A stretch of 39,671 bases of DNA from a virus: positions 1 to 39,671 of the IMG/VR virus record IMGVR_UViG_3300023170_000067. One strand, written 5' to 3'. Each line of letters starts with the position of its first letter. The stretch's first letter is position 1. Shown here one piece after another: positions 32,301-39,671 of the stretch. The position numbers and the translations under genes were made by a program. The notes under the pieces were generated by a model. It saw nothing but the letters and a program-made list of their open reading frames with translations, made no database searches and was not told the origin of the DNA.

Positions 32301-33862
32301 TATATTCTTTCTCCTGGCGTGAAAGAACCTGTTATAGAAGGAGTAAATACTGATGAATCAGGATCTTTGTTTAAATTTAAGATCAATACACCACTATCTT
32401 CTGGAATTTTTACGGTTATTCGGTCAGTTGCGGTAATTTTGGGCAATGCCTGATATCTCGAACCAATAACTAAAGTTTTGATGGAAGATATTGTCCCCGA
32501 ATTTAATTTTCTGAAACCAAAAGCATCTACTAATCTATCGTAATGACCAGCATTTGGATCTCCTGATAAGCCATATTTTGATGCCGAAAGTCTTACGCCT
32601 GCAAAATCAAAAATGATGTCATTATTAAATGAAAAAGTGTAAGAATTAGTTATAGAATTAATTCTACCGGCAAAACCTGATCCTTGTGTTCCAAAATTGT
32701 TCACCGTTAAAATTGAATCTGTTGTATAACCATCACCTCCATCTAATATATCAAAATCTGTTAAAATTCCTGATGCTACATCCTTAACTCTAGCGGTTGC
32801 TTCTAACCCTCCTCCTCCTGTTATGGTTAATAAGTCTCCAACACTATAATTAGTTCCAGGACTTATTATGTTTACCTTATTGAGAACACCATAAGTAGTA
32901 CCTTGTGAAAATTGGTCATCGACAACATTTGTTTTTACAACTTCTCCTATGACAAATCTTCCTGATAAATTTTTTAAATATAATTCTGTTATTGTTAAAT
33001 TTCCAATGGCAAATCTATCAACCCTATCTATCACAGCACTAGCTAAACTTTTAACTCCTGTTATAAGTCTGCCCTCAAAATCTGTTAAATCATTGCTTGT
33101 TTCAATTCTAAGTATACTGTCAGATGTCCAATCACCCGATGAAAGTTTAAATATGTCTTCTTTGGGGGTGTAAAAAACTAAATTTTGCTCGTTATATAAT
33201 GATTTGAATAAAAAATCAAATGTGACATTTGTGCCTTTTGATCTATAAACTTCAATGATGTGTTTAATAACGTTTGATTTATCTGCTTCTATGTTTAAAT
33301 CAAAATTGTGTAAAAATGTTTTAAATAAAATATCTATAAAATTTGTTGTTGATGTATTCAAGTCTATATTTTTCAATAAAGATCTTGATGCAAAAATTGG
33401 ATTTTTAAAAAAAGAATTTACGTTTGCTTCAACTCTTGATGTTTGTCCTTTGATTACCTCATTTTGTATGAAATCAACTCTTGTTAAATCTTTTACGTAA
33501 ATTTTATCATTAGATATGAAAGTATCTCTATCAATAGTTGCGGTCGCACCTGATTCTTGTCCAACTATTTGCTCACCTTGAATAAAACCGCTAAGATTAT
33601 TTCTTCCACTTTCTAATATCAATACAAAATCATCTTCTGTCAATAAACTATCTTCACCATTTTCAATATAAAATTTAAATTCAAATTGAGTAACATTTTC
33701 AACGGTTAATTCATGCAATTCCATCCACTTATAGTACGTTTTGATGAAATTACTGAATTCTGGTCCTTCTTCTAAAATAAAAGAAGGTAACTGATTTTCT
33801 ATTAAATTGGAGATTCTTTTTTCTATTAAAAGATTTTCAGAATCGTTTAAAAATATACCCAT
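29351..33862 (-). CDS. 7: Large baseplate wedge protein, gp7-like by position
   Basis: The protein has 1503 residues (T4 gp7 has 1032). It lies between gp6 and gp8, exactly where T4 has gp7. The N-terminal ~230 residues (EEGPEFSNFIKTYYKWME at about 32-48; FIDILFKTFLHNFDLNI; HIIEVYRSKGTNVTFDFLFK at about 201-220) form a conserved head seen in marine T4-like phages. A second conserved block near 845-890 includes FAEYEQLLKKLIHPAGTKMF. Between and after these are many inserted modules: GEQIVGQESGATATI, G-D-G-Y-T-T-D-S-I-L-T-V, LYKHGLTTGINVNVVGSVDN, and LLLED/LLLEN motifs. Direct similarity to T4 gp7 is not obvious to me, so the name rests on order. It would form the core of the wedge with gp6 and gp8. 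Confidence 0.82.
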   Translation of the reverse strand: MGIFLNDSENLLIEKRISNLIENQLPSFILEEGPEFSNFIKTYYKWMELHELTVENVTQFEFKFYIENGEDSLLTEDDFVLILESGRNNLSGFIQGEQIVGQESGATATIDRDTFISNDKIYVKDLTRVDFIQNEVIKGQTSRVEANVNSFFKNPIFASRSLLKNIDLNTSTTNFIDILFKTFLHNFDLNIEADKSNVIKHIIEVYRSKGTNVTFDFLFKSLYNEQNLVFYTPKEDIFKLSSGDWTSDSILRIETSNDLTDFEGRLITGVKSLASAVIDRVDRFAIGNLTITELYLKNLSGRFVIGEVVKTNVVDDQFSQGTTYGVLNKVNIISPGTNYSVGDLLTITGGGGLEATARVKDVASGILTDFDILDGGDGYTTDSILTVNNFGTQGSGFAGRINSITNSYTFSFNNDIIFDFAGVRLSASKYGLSGDPNAGHYDRLVDAFGFRKLNSGTISSIKTLVIGSRYQALPKITATDRITVKIPEDSGVLILNLNKDPDSSVFTPSITGSFTPGERIYSITSNGGSKIGTFLGLVYDGEKLDFSPFRMRMKNSEYLGTYGLGSNDLTVNNSSYINPSNPTIYDLLVTEGGKGTGPNQFKIRRGLVANDKNIDIADNLTDIDYISDPISMTADWQRLDFPIESIEKDGNKAIATTLYKHGLTTGINVNVVGSVDNSYNGENQIVVLNDYAFQYEIDENATTPVTGSLFFHEGIYVKFTIPYNHDVSDRFLISTVDFSENDFIVGYNSGAQAYVTNSGSVFSINLDKGENARIVGSAKENDAGAIGEIEITNPGAGYTTNPIVSANLIGDGNAILTANIGTIANTSGKYLDENGFLSYNKKIYDGYYYQDFSYVLKNKIQFAEYEQLLKKLIHPAGTKMFGEYVIPTDDINFSFDNYLTFEDGSGILLENQDVKKIIAESYFEPNHQINYLVRKNVSDYGSGTLVRVQGGNNIISATSTIKKLNDDYDANNSIIIDNEQKFKTSFGELKLEHNYYGKITTDSQNTISLLTLSNPVAYTKQNLFVLENYDNLVMEDGYSLIGLETYFYRESNFNQFKLNDPLYQRLSDGKEYRSIISKITVDQDNNIQLLTHTLNSNTGFDLNTNVYTNNITAGIINYTSNLMFSNSYNYPLPKVKNLDYSLRTIKIETEINHNLKNYDTVLIQNSPLYTVFGGQKFRFYDNEYLIENIIDQKTFEISVRFNIDDDIIPDFSTANLYNVLSSDFQNDFEIGDIITLTNNDQEVEIVSIINSSCVSTKTRVDSEAEGSFNLITENFYNNVPIILEDDTSTVYFSLESLNPSETNYDKKQFESFLILEQTVRGYTTANGLNDGITTLKGINTRFHKDLTVNDIISLSSKDDKIAKIVDIIDFSVIKLENDDSDLLLENSIFDRMITEDTTIQNQELVLSVPLGNGSNNQTFRLQSTRNLDLEEKGDILHLNLPYDGSNNHMHVVSSINDTGELLLEDGIGTQNFLYSGTTSLEGKLLFEPKTPFNDVEITIEIKS

Positions 33863-33867
33863 ATTTT

Positions 33868-35685
33868 TTAATTATTTGTAGTTAATGTGGAAGATATATC
33901 ACTCATTTCAACCGTTACATTATTTTCCTTAATTATCAGTATTTGCTCATTTTTCGTATTGATATCATAAGAATCGGGCATTACAAAAATATCTAATGTA
34001 GTTCCAGTTATAGAACTTGGATTAAAATTATTTAATGTCATAATTCCAGTATCTAAATCGATAGATCCTATATTTGCTTTTCTAATTATTCTTTCCCCAT
34101 CTATAAAATTATAAACTCTTAAAACATTACCATCATTATCTATTCTACAATTTTCTCTAAAAACATTTATATCATCTACAATAGAAAAATACGATGATGT
34201 AACTGATCCGACAAAACCTGAATAAGGATAATATAACGGATTATTGAATAAAATTGAATAATTTATTTCTGAACCTAAAATGGGATTTAATTCCTTTTTT
34301 AATAGTATTTTAGTATCATTACCTATTATGGATGAATCAGTATTATCGATACTTCTCTGTAAAGACGATATAACAAATGAATTTTCAAAAGATTCAAGAT
34401 TTGATGATGAATAATTGACAATGGATTGTGTGATTAATCTTTTTATGGTATCTGAACTTCTATTTGTCAAAGTTGAATTAAATTTAACTTTTGCATTAAC
34501 TAAAACATCAAGATAATCTATATCTACAAATTCGGGTGTTATGGATGCTACATTATATTTTTTTAATATATCATTTTTTATTCTTTGTTTAACTGAAGTA
34601 GATAAATTTATTCCTAATTTAGGTCGAATTCCCACAAAAACTTTACCAAATTGCGGAGGATATGCATCTTCCCCACCAAAAACTACAACAGATTGAGCCC
34701 CAGGATAATCTCTATAAATTAAAGATTTATAATCGTCTAATGTTACTGCTCTATTTTGAGTAGAATATTGTCTAGGAGCATTGAATCTAATAGAATCCAA
34801 AGATTCTTCATCATTTCCTCCATTAGAATTACTATTAGTTGTAATTATAACATTATCATATCCTGCTATTGATCCGATAGAAAAAAATGAATTTGCACCA
34901 TTACCTAAAACTCCTGAACAAACATTATAATCGACTATGACAATATTACCTGTTTTCGGTTTTCTACCCAAAACATTATCTCCAAATATTATTTCCTGAT
35001 AAAAATCTGTCGTATCTTCTACAAAATACACATTTGATGTATTTTTTATTTCCAATATATCATCAGCTAAAGTATACTTAGATCTTTTGGTTTCTATGGA
35101 TGATTCTTGAACATAAACTTCTATTGAAGAACTGTCAATACCTCTATTTGGTAATATAAATCTTTGAGTAGTATCAGAAGTATCAACGGTAAATCTATAA
35201 GTTAAAGGTTCTCCTTCTTTTACCGATACATTAGACACAAAAATTGTAGAATTTAAAGTAGGATTAGAAACAGTATATGCGGTATTTGTACAAAATGTAT
35301 AATTTATACCATTTATTGTAGAAAAGATTTTTGTATTTTTAGGAACTGTTAAACTATTGACATTAGTTTCAGTAGAGAATACTAAATTAACATTTGCAGT
35401 TGCACCTGTCCTAGATCTAGGTTTATATCCAATTTGTTTTGACAATGAAATTAAAGATGATCTTAGCACTGCCGAGTCCAAAAACATCTCATTGGCAACC
35501 ATATTCAAATAAAAAGAATTATAATGTGTATTGTATGCTAAAATATCCAACAATGAATTAATTGTTGAACCTTCATAATCAAAATCTCTAAAATAATCTT
35601 GAGATTTTAAATATTTTTTAAAATTATTTTTAATTTCATTGAAATCTAATTCGGAAACTCTTAATTTTGATGCTTCATTCATCAT
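33868..35685 (-). CDS. 6: Baseplate wedge protein, gp6-like
   Basis: gp6 dimers form the inner ring linking baseplate wedges, and this family shares the Baseplate_J-like core of contractile injection systems. At 605 residues it is near T4 gp6 (660). The diagnostic N-terminal block at about 28-97 is clear: FRDFDYEGSTINSLLDILAY, NTHYNSFYLNMVANEMFLDS, SLISLSKQIGYKPRSR. Later RAVTLDDYKSLIYRDYPGAQ and VVFGGEDAYPPQFGKVFVGI, with IRPKLG, are typical of the J-like region. The start overlaps the gp25 stop by 1 nt (TAATG), and a second in-frame ATG follows immediately, so either may be used. Confidence 0.96.
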   Translation of the reverse strand: MMNEASKLRVSELDFNEIKNNFKKYLKSQDYFRDFDYEGSTINSLLDILAYNTHYNSFYLNMVANEMFLDSAVLRSSLISLSKQIGYKPRSRTGATANVNLVFSTETNVNSLTVPKNTKIFSTINGINYTFCTNTAYTVSNPTLNSTIFVSNVSVKEGEPLTYRFTVDTSDTTQRFILPNRGIDSSSIEVYVQESSIETKRSKYTLADDILEIKNTSNVYFVEDTTDFYQEIIFGDNVLGRKPKTGNIVIVDYNVCSGVLGNGANSFFSIGSIAGYDNVIITTNSNSNGGNDEESLDSIRFNAPRQYSTQNRAVTLDDYKSLIYRDYPGAQSVVVFGGEDAYPPQFGKVFVGIRPKLGINLSTSVKQRIKNDILKKYNVASITPEFVDIDYLDVLVNAKVKFNSTLTNRSSDTIKRLITQSIVNYSSSNLESFENSFVISSLQRSIDNTDSSIIGNDTKILLKKELNPILGSEINYSILFNNPLYYPYSGFVGSVTSSYFSIVDDINVFRENCRIDNDGNVLRVYNFIDGERIIRKANIGSIDLDTGIMTLNNFNPSSITGTTLDIFVMPDSYDINTKNEQILIIKENNVTVEMSDISSTLTTNN

Positions 35686-36164
35686 TAGCCTCTTGTTGAC
35701 TGTAAAAATGTATCTATTTGTTGTACAATATTAGTATTTTTAAGTGAATAAGTAATAACAACGTCATATCCATCTTCATCTTGTCTGGCTGTCACTGATA
35801 CTGATATTAAATTAACTCTTGGTTCGTAATTATCTATTACATTTGTTATAGAATCTTCCAAAATTCTTTCGCTAATAAAATCGACTGGTTCAAATAATAG
35901 TTGTTTAATATTACTGCCTATATTTGGTCTAAATAATTTTTCGTAAAAATCTGTCAATAACAATGATTTTATCGATTGTTTAACAGAGTTTTCTCCTTTT
36001 TTTACAACTAAATCCGTATTGGTAGAATTAGTTACAAAAATAATATCTAGATCTAAAGATTCGGATCTTCTTATTCTTTCGTTTATAATTTGTCGACCAA
36101 CATCATCATACTCATAGATATATAAGGAATCATAATAATCTGTTTGTTGAGAATTATTAGCCAT
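35685..36164 (-). CDS. 25: Baseplate wedge protein, gp25-like
   Basis: This is the small wedge protein that, with gp6 and gp53, forms the core bundle starting sheath assembly. The family is GPW/gp25, widely conserved in contractile systems. At 159 residues it is a little longer than T4 gp25 (132). Seen are SIKSLLLTDFYEKLFRPNIG with SNIKQLLFEP at about 66-93, the hallmark ending in F-E-P; then NYEPRVNLISVSVTARQDED with the conserved E-P-R-V near residue 114; then a final strand YDVVITYSLKNTN. It lies directly upstream of gp6, as in T4-like phages, and 10 nt after the 110-residue gene. Confidence 0.96.
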   Translation of the reverse strand: MANNSQQTDYYDSLYIYEYDDVGRQIINERIRRSESLDLDIIFVTNSTNTDLVVKKGENSVKQSIKSLLLTDFYEKLFRPNIGSNIKQLLFEPVDFISERILEDSITNVIDNYEPRVNLISVSVTARQDEDGYDVVITYSLKNTNIVQQIDTFLQSTRG

Positions 36165-36174
36165 TAAATTACTT

Positions 36175-36507
36175 TCAAATTACTGTTGTACTAGCACTAA
36201 ATGACAATTGTTGCACATTTAGAGGAGGTATTACAGGAACAGGAGTAGGTGCTCCTAATGCTGGTATTGTAACAGTTAATGTTCCTGTCGCACTACCGGT
36301 TGATAAATTAACATTTCCGGGATAGAATAATTCTACCTGTAATTTAGAAGCAAATACTCCAATTGCAGTTGCAATATCATTTGCTAATTCTTCTTTTGCT
36401 GTCGGACTAGGGTTCAATTCTGCTTTGTCTAATGCAAATTTTATTGATGATGCTAAAGTCGCTGTGTCTATCAATTCAAATCTCCTATTTTGTTGTGAAT
36501 TTTGCAT
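36175..36507 (-). CDS. Small protein of unknown function upstream of gp25
   Basis: The protein has 110 residues. I do not recognise it. The N-terminal ~60 residues look helical (ASSIKFALDKAELNPSPTAK, then EELANDIATAIGVFASKLQV). The C-terminal part is Gly/Thr/Pro-rich (GSATGTLTVTIPALGAPTPV, PVIPPLNVQQL) and looks extended or beta. There is no signal peptide and no cysteine. Its start lies 23 nt inside the 3' end of the upstream Ig-like gene, so translation is probably coupled. Its position in the wedge cluster suggests a baseplate or hub part, but nothing in the sequence shows which. Confidence 0.82.
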   Translation of the reverse strand: MQNSQQNRRFELIDTATLASSIKFALDKAELNPSPTAKEELANDIATAIGVFASKLQVELFYPGNVNLSTGSATGTLTVTIPALGAPTPVPVIPPLNVQQLSFSASTTVI

Positions 36508-39500
36508 ATGTATAGGATTTATCTAAAATCACTCCATATGGATTTTCAACAGTATCATTATTATTTATTCGCAAATAATAGTCGGTTAATGTTGTAAGTT
36601 CAGAATCAGGTATAAAAACAATTCTATTTTTATGAATATCATATATCGTCACTGTTCCTGTGATAAAATTACTTTGAAAATTTGGATCCGTAGATAATTC
36701 GAAAGAATTATTTTGTCCTATAGTAAAACTAGATAATGAAACGGTCTCGTTAAAAATAATTTGTATTAAGGGAATTAATGAAATGTCTGTTATACTATTA
36801 TCTTGATTTGAATCATATTCCAATAAATTTACATTATCTATTATTAATTTTAAAATTTTAAAATCATCAGTTGTTGAAACTTTAAAAGTATAATTATGAA
36901 TTAATATTTCAGTTTCCGAAGTTTGTGATGAATTTGTTGTGTAAGGAAGTGTTCCTCCTTTAGTTTTAGCGGTTCCTCTAGTACCAAAATATATGAAACT
37001 ATTTTGAGATAATTGCAGATCATCATTCTTCATCAATAATGACAATTTAAAAAAAGTATCATTATTTGAACTAGTTATATAAGGACTAAATGGTATGCAA
37101 TTAGAAAAATTTGAATCATAAGATAGTATTAAATTGTCAGTACTTTGAATATTCTGATTATTTTTATTTGTGTTGAATGAGAGAGAATCAACATTCATTG
37201 TTTGATCAAAAGCAAAATGGATATCTGTCGTTGGCGAAATATTTTCTTGATTTGAACTAAAATTTGTTACAAGTTGATCACTAATATTAGTGGCATAAAA
37301 TTTAACTAAATTTGGTTCGGTTTTTGTATTAAAACCAGGTAATGTTGGTTCTGATGGATCACTTGTTTTTCCAATACCCTTACTCGTATATCCATAAATT
37401 CTATCGTTTGCTCTAGCAAAAGTCACATCAGTATATTTTTCTCGATATATTAATCTACTTTCATTTTCTATAAATTCTATTACAGTTCCTTCAGGAGCTT
37501 TACCAATAGCAGTATAATCTACGGAAAATCTATATGTTTGTTCATTTTCCTCAAATCCACATATTTCACCGGGAGCTATATCAATAATGTATTTACCAGA
37601 TTCAATTGGAGTGTAGTCAATGTATGATAAATCTCCTTGTTCATCTAAACCATATTGATATACCTTTCCTCTACCTCCAGTGGTAAATCCATAAAAAACT
37701 TTTCCACTTGTTAGTCCGTCTATCTGAAAATTCTGATTTATCAAATTCAATGCTGATCTAACGAACAATCTCTTAGTACCTCTGATAGTCTCTCCAGAAA
37801 CATAGTAATTTTCAACATCATCTGGAATAGTTTGCAAAACCAATGATTTTATATCACTAATTTTTTGTTCTTCCAAATAATTTTTATTTAATGCTTTATC
37901 GCCTACTTTTTTTGTAATTTTTAATTTATAATTTGAATTTGACGATAACTTTGTTAAAGGCTTAAATGAAAATGTGTCCGATTCTTCGATAGTTTTTAGA
38001 ACTACAGGTGATTCCATTTGAACAACCGTATTAAAATCATCACACGATAATTGTATTGTTCCAGAAGGTCTTGTGGATTCAGTGTTAACTGTGATAGTTG
38101 TAGGATCTATAGATTCATCAAACATAATAAGTATAGATTCACCATTTAAATCCAATTCAACATCTTCATATGTGGTAGGATCAGATATTTGAGATATTGT
38201 CCTGCTATCTAAGATTTTTTGATAAAGCACACTACTTGAATTACTGTCGGAAAAATATATTTTTTTCACTGTAGGAGGTGTGGTATCTAATTCATAGATA
38301 GGAATTTCTGAAGGTTCATTAGTTGTCGTATCAGATTCAACAGGCCTAAAACCAGTAGTAATTGGTTCTGTGGTTTGAAAATTATAAGTCATAGTAGTTC
38401 CACCCAAATCAGAAACATCGGATTTAACTTTTAAATAATAGTTTGTATATTTTTCAATTGTGCTAGGTGTCAAGATGAATTGTGAATTTCCTGTGTTTGA
38501 TGTCACACTGTCAAAATCAACTAAAGACAGTAAATCAAAATTGTCATTTGATTTTGACAATTGAATTGTGCTACTTAATTTTGTTAAATTTTCAGAAAAA
38601 GGAATAATGACACCATTTGAACATATTAAATGTGAAGAGTTTGATACAGTTATAGTAGAAGTATTCATTGATTGACTGAAATTGATTTGAATAATTCCTA
38701 CCTTCTCTTGATAATTATCGACATCATTTAAATTTTCAGATGTTTCTTCAATACCAGTTAAAAAATATAAAAGTTCTGTTCGTTGAGTGCTAAGTACAGG
38801 AGAATTTTCATTTATTGTTTTAGTAATTAGATATCTAAATGAATATTCATCTAAAATTTCAGACACTAAAAAAGGACCAGTAAAAATCGTGTCAATTTTT
38901 CCATCAATGTAAATTTTATCTCCGATAGACAAAGTATGCTTTAAATTTGTTGTAACTGAAGCAGTTGAATCGTTTCTACTAATTTCGGAGATTTTAATTT
39001 TACTCGTTGTTGATTGGCCTTCTGATGGATAAATTTGTGTAATTTCTGGTGCCGAAGTATTAAAAGGATGAACATTATGATTTGGATAGGTATTTGCTTT
39101 AATGTGACATAATAATTTTTCTTGGCCATTTGATATTTCTAGAATTGAATTATTTACAAAATTATCTGTTATAATTTGATTATCAGAATTCACGCAAACA
39201 TAATTTATAACATCTTCATCTTTTTTTATTATGCGCCCTAACATAACATCATTATCAGGAGAAATTGATGCTCCTCCATTCGGATTAGCATACAATAAAG
39301 TTTTCATCGATGAATTCAAATTGATATCATCTCTAAATGGTATGTGATTTTGAAATGTTGTTGCTTTTTTTAGTGTTACTTTTTTCTGACCGTCAATAGT
39401 TTTAACATTAACTATATCTTGATTTTTAGACAAAATCGGATGATAATTTAATCTACCTGCATTTTTTGATGAAATGTTATAAGGAATCGTAAATTTAAAA

Positions 39501-39671
39501 TCATCTTTTCTGGTCACACGATAAGTATCAGTTTTAACATCACCGGATACTACATCATAAATTTTTATCAAATCTTCATCATTTAAATTATGTTTATTGT
39601 ATGTTGTTATTTCAGTATTCGTGCCATCAGAAGAATATGCTACATTCATTCGATAACAACTTAAATCAAGA
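36485..39671 (-). CDS. Large Ig-like repeat structural protein, 5' end beyond the window
   Basis: The frame is open from the right edge; the codons before the first ATG (39649) read Leu-Asp-Leu-Ser-Cys-Tyr-Arg with no stop and no ribosome site, so the true start lies outside the window. At least 1061 residues are present. Numbering from that Met, residues about 1-60 and 225-275 hold H-N/T-L-x-x-x-D modules (KHNLNDEDLIKIYDV, KHTLSIGDKIYIDG). SbsA-type Ig-like units follow at about 310-425, 455-600, 785-930 and 930-1054, each with an I-x-x-x-F-x-x-S/T-M/I-N/D core (INFSQSMNTSTITV, LIMFDESIDPTTITV, IHFAFDQTMNVDSLSF, QIIFNETVSLSSFTI) and closing Y-Y-L-K/R-V. The unit between about 610 and 780 is different, Gly/Tyr-rich and unknown. 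It lies upstream of gp25, suggesting a baseplate or tail-tip protein that binds surfaces. Confidence 0.85.
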   Translation of the reverse strand, partial: LDLSCYRMNVAYSSDGTNTEITTYNKHNLNDEDLIKIYDVVSGDVKTDTYRVTRKDDFKFTIPYNISSKNAGRLNYHPILSKNQDIVNVKTIDGQKKVTLKKATTFQNHIPFRDDINLNSSMKTLLYANPNGGASISPDNDVMLGRIIKKDEDVINYVCVNSDNQIITDNFVNNSILEISNGQEKLLCHIKANTYPNHNVHPFNTSAPEITQIYPSEGQSTTSKIKISEISRNDSTASVTTNLKHTLSIGDKIYIDGKIDTIFTGPFLVSEILDEYSFRYLITKTINENSPVLSTQRTELLYFLTGIEETSENLNDVDNYQEKVGIIQINFSQSMNTSTITVSNSSHLICSNGVIIPFSENLTKLSSTIQLSKSNDNFDLLSLVDFDSVTSNTGNSQFILTPSTIEKYTNYYLKVKSDVSDLGGTTMTYNFQTTEPITTGFRPVESDTTTNEPSEIPIYELDTTPPTVKKIYFSDSNSSSVLYQKILDSRTISQISDPTTYEDVELDLNGESILIMFDESIDPTTITVNTESTRPSGTIQLSCDDFNTVVQMESPVVLKTIEESDTFSFKPLTKLSSNSNYKLKITKKVGDKALNKNYLEEQKISDIKSLVLQTIPDDVENYYVSGETIRGTKRLFVRSALNLINQNFQIDGLTSGKVFYGFTTGGRGKVYQYGLDEQGDLSYIDYTPIESGKYIIDIAPGEICGFEENEQTYRFSVDYTAIGKAPEGTVIEFIENESRLIYREKYTDVTFARANDRIYGYTSKGIGKTSDPSEPTLPGFNTKTEPNLVKFYATNISDQLVTNFSSNQENISPTTDIHFAFDQTMNVDSLSFNTNKNNQNIQSTDNLILSYDSNFSNCIPFSPYITSSNNDTFFKLSLLMKNDDLQLSQNSFIYFGTRGTAKTKGGTLPYTTNSSQTSETEILIHNYTFKVSTTDDFKILKLIIDNVNLLEYDSNQDNSITDISLIPLIQIIFNETVSLSSFTIGQNNSFELSTDPNFQSNFITGTVTIYDIHKNRIVFIPDSELTTLTDYYLRINNNDTVENPYGVILDKSYTYAKFTTK

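Noticed and set aside
39647-39649. ATG at 39649 as the true start of the right-edge gene
   Set aside because: The frame stays open to the window edge and no Shine-Dalgarno or TATAAATA precedes this ATG, so I treat the gene as cut by the edge.

Overview
This window is the structural-gene block of a contractile-tailed, T4-like phage (class Caudoviricetes, myovirus morphology). The evidence is an ordered, recognisable run of T4 homologues: baseplate wedge gp25, gp6, gp7-like and gp8, neck gp13 and gp14, sheath stabiliser gp15, small and large terminase gp16 and gp17, tail sheath gp18, tail tube gp19 and portal gp20. All of these lie on the minus strand, so transcription runs from right to left. 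The DNA is very AT-rich, coding density is close to 100%, and genes abut or overlap by 1-4 bases. The AT-rich code, the giant DUF4815-type tail protein and the repeat-decorated virion proteins resemble marine T4-like phages of cyanobacteria and SAR11-type bacteria. A low-GC marine Gram-negative host is therefore an inference, not something shown by the sequence.

In transcription order from the right edge: a large Ig-like structural protein (5' end cut off by the window edge), a 110-residue unknown protein, gp25, gp6, a 1503-residue gp7-like wedge protein, gp8, a 2288-residue DUF4815-type protein, a 71-residue coiled-coil protein, and a 1562-residue fibre. Next come gp13, gp14, gp15, a small lipoprotein-like protein, gp16, a 500-residue protein of unknown function, gp17, gp18, gp19 and gp20. 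Last is a collagen-like fibre gene that runs off the left edge (1..1667). It has no stop codon in the window and so is easily missed.

Two genes oppose this flow on the plus strand: an HNH endonuclease (6601-7026, between gp17 and gp18) and a 117-residue beta-rich protein (11889-12242, between gp14 and gp15). Both have the same architecture. A perfect T4-type late promoter octamer, TATAAATA, sits exactly 5 nt before the ATG, which predicts a leaderless mRNA. Both genes end in a TTAA that carries the stop codons of both converging genes.

The most unusual features are these. (1) gp14 carries an insertion of about 600 residues, made of a LamG/concanavalin-like domain flanked by four plus four copies of a short beta repeat. 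(2) A 500-codon gene separates the two terminase subunits. (3) A Gly-x-x fibre gene with an in-frame 45-bp minisatellite lies immediately after the portal gene. (4) A phage-encoded lipoprotein-like gene sits between gp15 and gp16. (5) Several families of short repeats are shared across many different virion proteins. I recognised no tRNA gene, CRISPR array or insertion sequence. No gene-free stretch exceeds about 100 bases.
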